Shown here piece after piece: positions 62,950 to 64,000 of a stretch of 64,000 nt of DNA (its first letter is position 1; each line of letters opens with the position of its first letter). Where the stretch lies: positions 142,591 to 206,590 of the forward strand of contig CAXBTE010000030.1 of assembly GCA_963978545.1 (NCBI GenBank). The letters run 5' to 3'. The DNA is from Linyphia triangularis (taxonomy: Eukaryota > Arthropoda > Arachnida > Araneae > Linyphiidae). Position numbers and translations under genes: made by a program. Under the pieces are notes generated by a model. It was not told where the DNA came from. It searched no databases and saw only the letters and a list, made by a program, of their open reading frames with translations.

Positions 62950-64000
62950 GTACAACGATACCCTCTTCATAGAGTCCCCTTCTTACAGTGTACAAGGATA
63001 TCCTCTTCATAGAGTCCACTCTTAGAGAGTACAAGGATACCCTCTTCATAGAGTCCCCTTCTTACAGAGTACAAGGATACCCTCTTCATAGAGTCCCCTT
63101 CTTACAGAGTACAAGGATACCCTCTTCATAGAGTCCCCTTCTTACAGTGTACAAGGATATCCTCTTCATAGAGTCCACTCTTATAGAGTACAAGGATACC
63201 CTCTTCATAGAGTCCCCTTCTTACAGAGTACAAGGATACCCTCTTCATAGAGTCCCCTTCTTACAGAGTACAAGGATACCCTCTTCATAGAGTCCCCTTC
63301 TTACAGTGTACAAGGATATCCTCTTCATAGAGTCCACTCTTATAGAGTACAACGATACCCTCTTCATAGAGTCCCCTTCTTACAGTGTACAAGGATATCC
63401 TCTTCATAGAGTCCCCTTCTTACAGAGTACAAGGATACCCTCTTCATAGAGTCCCCTTCTTACAGAGTACAAGGATACCCTCTTCATAGAGTCCCCTTCT
63501 TACAGAGTACAAGGATATCCTCTTCATAGAGTCCCCTTCTTACAGAGTACAAGGATACCCTCTTCATAGAGTCCCCTTCTTACAGTGTACAAGGATATCC
63601 TCTTCATAGAGTCCCCTTCTTACAGAGTACAAGGATACCCTCTTCATAGAGTCCCCTTCTTACAGAGTACAAGGATACCCTCTTCATAGAGTCCCCTTCT
63701 TACAGAGTACAAGGATACCCTCTTCATAGAGTCCCCTTCTTACAGAGTACAAGGATACCCTCTTCATAGAGTCCCCTTCTTACAGAGTACAAGGATACCC
63801 TCTTCATAGAGTCCCCTTCTTACAGTGTACAAGGATATCCTCTTCATAGAGTCCCCTTCTTACAGAGTACAAGGATACCCTCTTCATAGAGTCCCCTTCT
63901 TACAGAGTACAAGGATACCCTCTTCATAGAGTCCCCTTCTTACAGAGTACAAGGATACCCTCTTCATAGAGTCCCCTTCTTACAGAGTACAAGGATACCC

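Larger units (their letters stand above)
1..64000 (+). repeat. 40/39-bp satellite array spanning the window
   Basis: The entire window is head-to-tail copies of one monomer of 40 bp (39 bp in a common variant). The monomer starts GTACAAGGATA, carries CTCTTCATAGAGTC in the middle and ends TTCTTACAGA. Composition of the basic unit is 11 A, 12 C, 6 G and 11 T (45% GC), so the + strand is C-rich over G. All monomers read in the same direction and I saw no inversion, unique spacer or inserted element. Both window ends fall inside monomers, so the array is longer than 64 kb. This looks like eukaryotic heterochromatic satellite DNA; the family and species are not recognised. No gene of any kind is supported anywhere in it. 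Confidence 0.98.
38014..64000 (+). repeat. Large super-repeat, copy B
   Basis: Second copy of 1,671-28,973, running off the window end. Against copy A it has extra monomers at about 40,480-40,680 (198 bp) and 58,320-58,437 (118 bp). It lacks monomers matching about 7,990-8,070 (79 bp), 17,970-18,010 (40 bp), two units of the run at 20,585-20,985 (80 bp) and one of the two 1,433-bp blocks. Base changes noticed between copies include 15,418, 21,021, 58,173 and 60,299. All length changes are whole monomers. Confidence 0.9.

Noticed and set aside
1..64000. A giant repetitive structural protein gene
   Set aside because: 40 is not a multiple of three and each frame meets a stop within about three units. 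There are no introns or unique ends that would rescue a frame.
1..64000. CRISPR array
   Set aside because: There are no unique spacers; the whole period is repeated and no cas genes are present.
1..64000. Telomeric repeats, alpha satellite, rDNA or a transposon
   Set aside because: No TTAGGG-type runs, no 171-bp period, no rRNA-like sequence, no terminal inverted repeats and no coding capacity for a transposase.
1..64000. Promoters, terminators and hairpin RNA genes suggested by short inverted repeats
   Set aside because: The inverted repeats are short parts of the monomer repeated many hundreds of times, and nothing sets any one copy apart as a regulatory site.

Overview
The whole 64-kb window is one uninterrupted satellite DNA array. 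Every part I read is built from a single head-to-tail monomer of 40 bp, with a recurrent 39-bp variant. I estimate about 1,600 monomers, all in one orientation. The array runs off both ends of the window. I found no unique sequence, protein-coding gene, RNA gene, mobile element, CRISPR array, promoter or inverted segment. A homogeneous array this large suggests eukaryotic heterochromatin (centromeric, pericentromeric, subtelomeric or a sex/B chromosome). I do not recognise the monomer and cannot name the species or chromosomal location.

Monomers: the basic unit (for example 32,317-32,356) begins GTACAAGGATACCC, has TAGAGTCCCC in the middle and ends TTCTTACAGA. Variants recur at fixed sites: GGATAC versus GGATAT, ACAAGG versus ACAACG, a last base A or T (giving GAGTAC or TGTACA at the junction), TTACAGA versus TTACATA, and a 39-bp form in which CCCCTTCTTACAGA is replaced by CCACTCTTATAGA, CCACTCTTAGAGA or CCACTCTTATCGA.

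Layout: 1-28.3 kb is a mosaic of variant monomers. It contains a 1,390-bp higher-order repeat (35 monomers), which itself holds a tandem 397-bp block (10 monomers), and a recurring 396-bp cassette. About 28.3-29.96 kb is a transition zone where 39-bp units become rare. From 29,957 to 35,676 there are 143 consecutive 40-bp units with no length change, and the last 84 are identical apart from one base. A 29-bp truncated monomer (35,677-35,705) ends this core. From 35.7 kb variant-rich DNA resumes, and from about 38,014 to the window end it repeats 1,671-28,973 as a second copy. The offset is about 36.3-36.5 kb for most of its length and 35.0 kb after a 1,433-bp copy-number difference. The two copies differ by a few single-base changes and by length changes that are always whole numbers of monomers.

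Hierarchy: 39/40 bp, then 396/397 bp, then 1,390 or 1,433 bp, then about 36 kb. This is what repeated unequal exchange and segmental amplification of a satellite would leave. The open frames present (at most 73 codons) are by-products of the repeat. The main points of interest are the large super-repeat, the homogenised core and the restriction of CpG to variant monomers.
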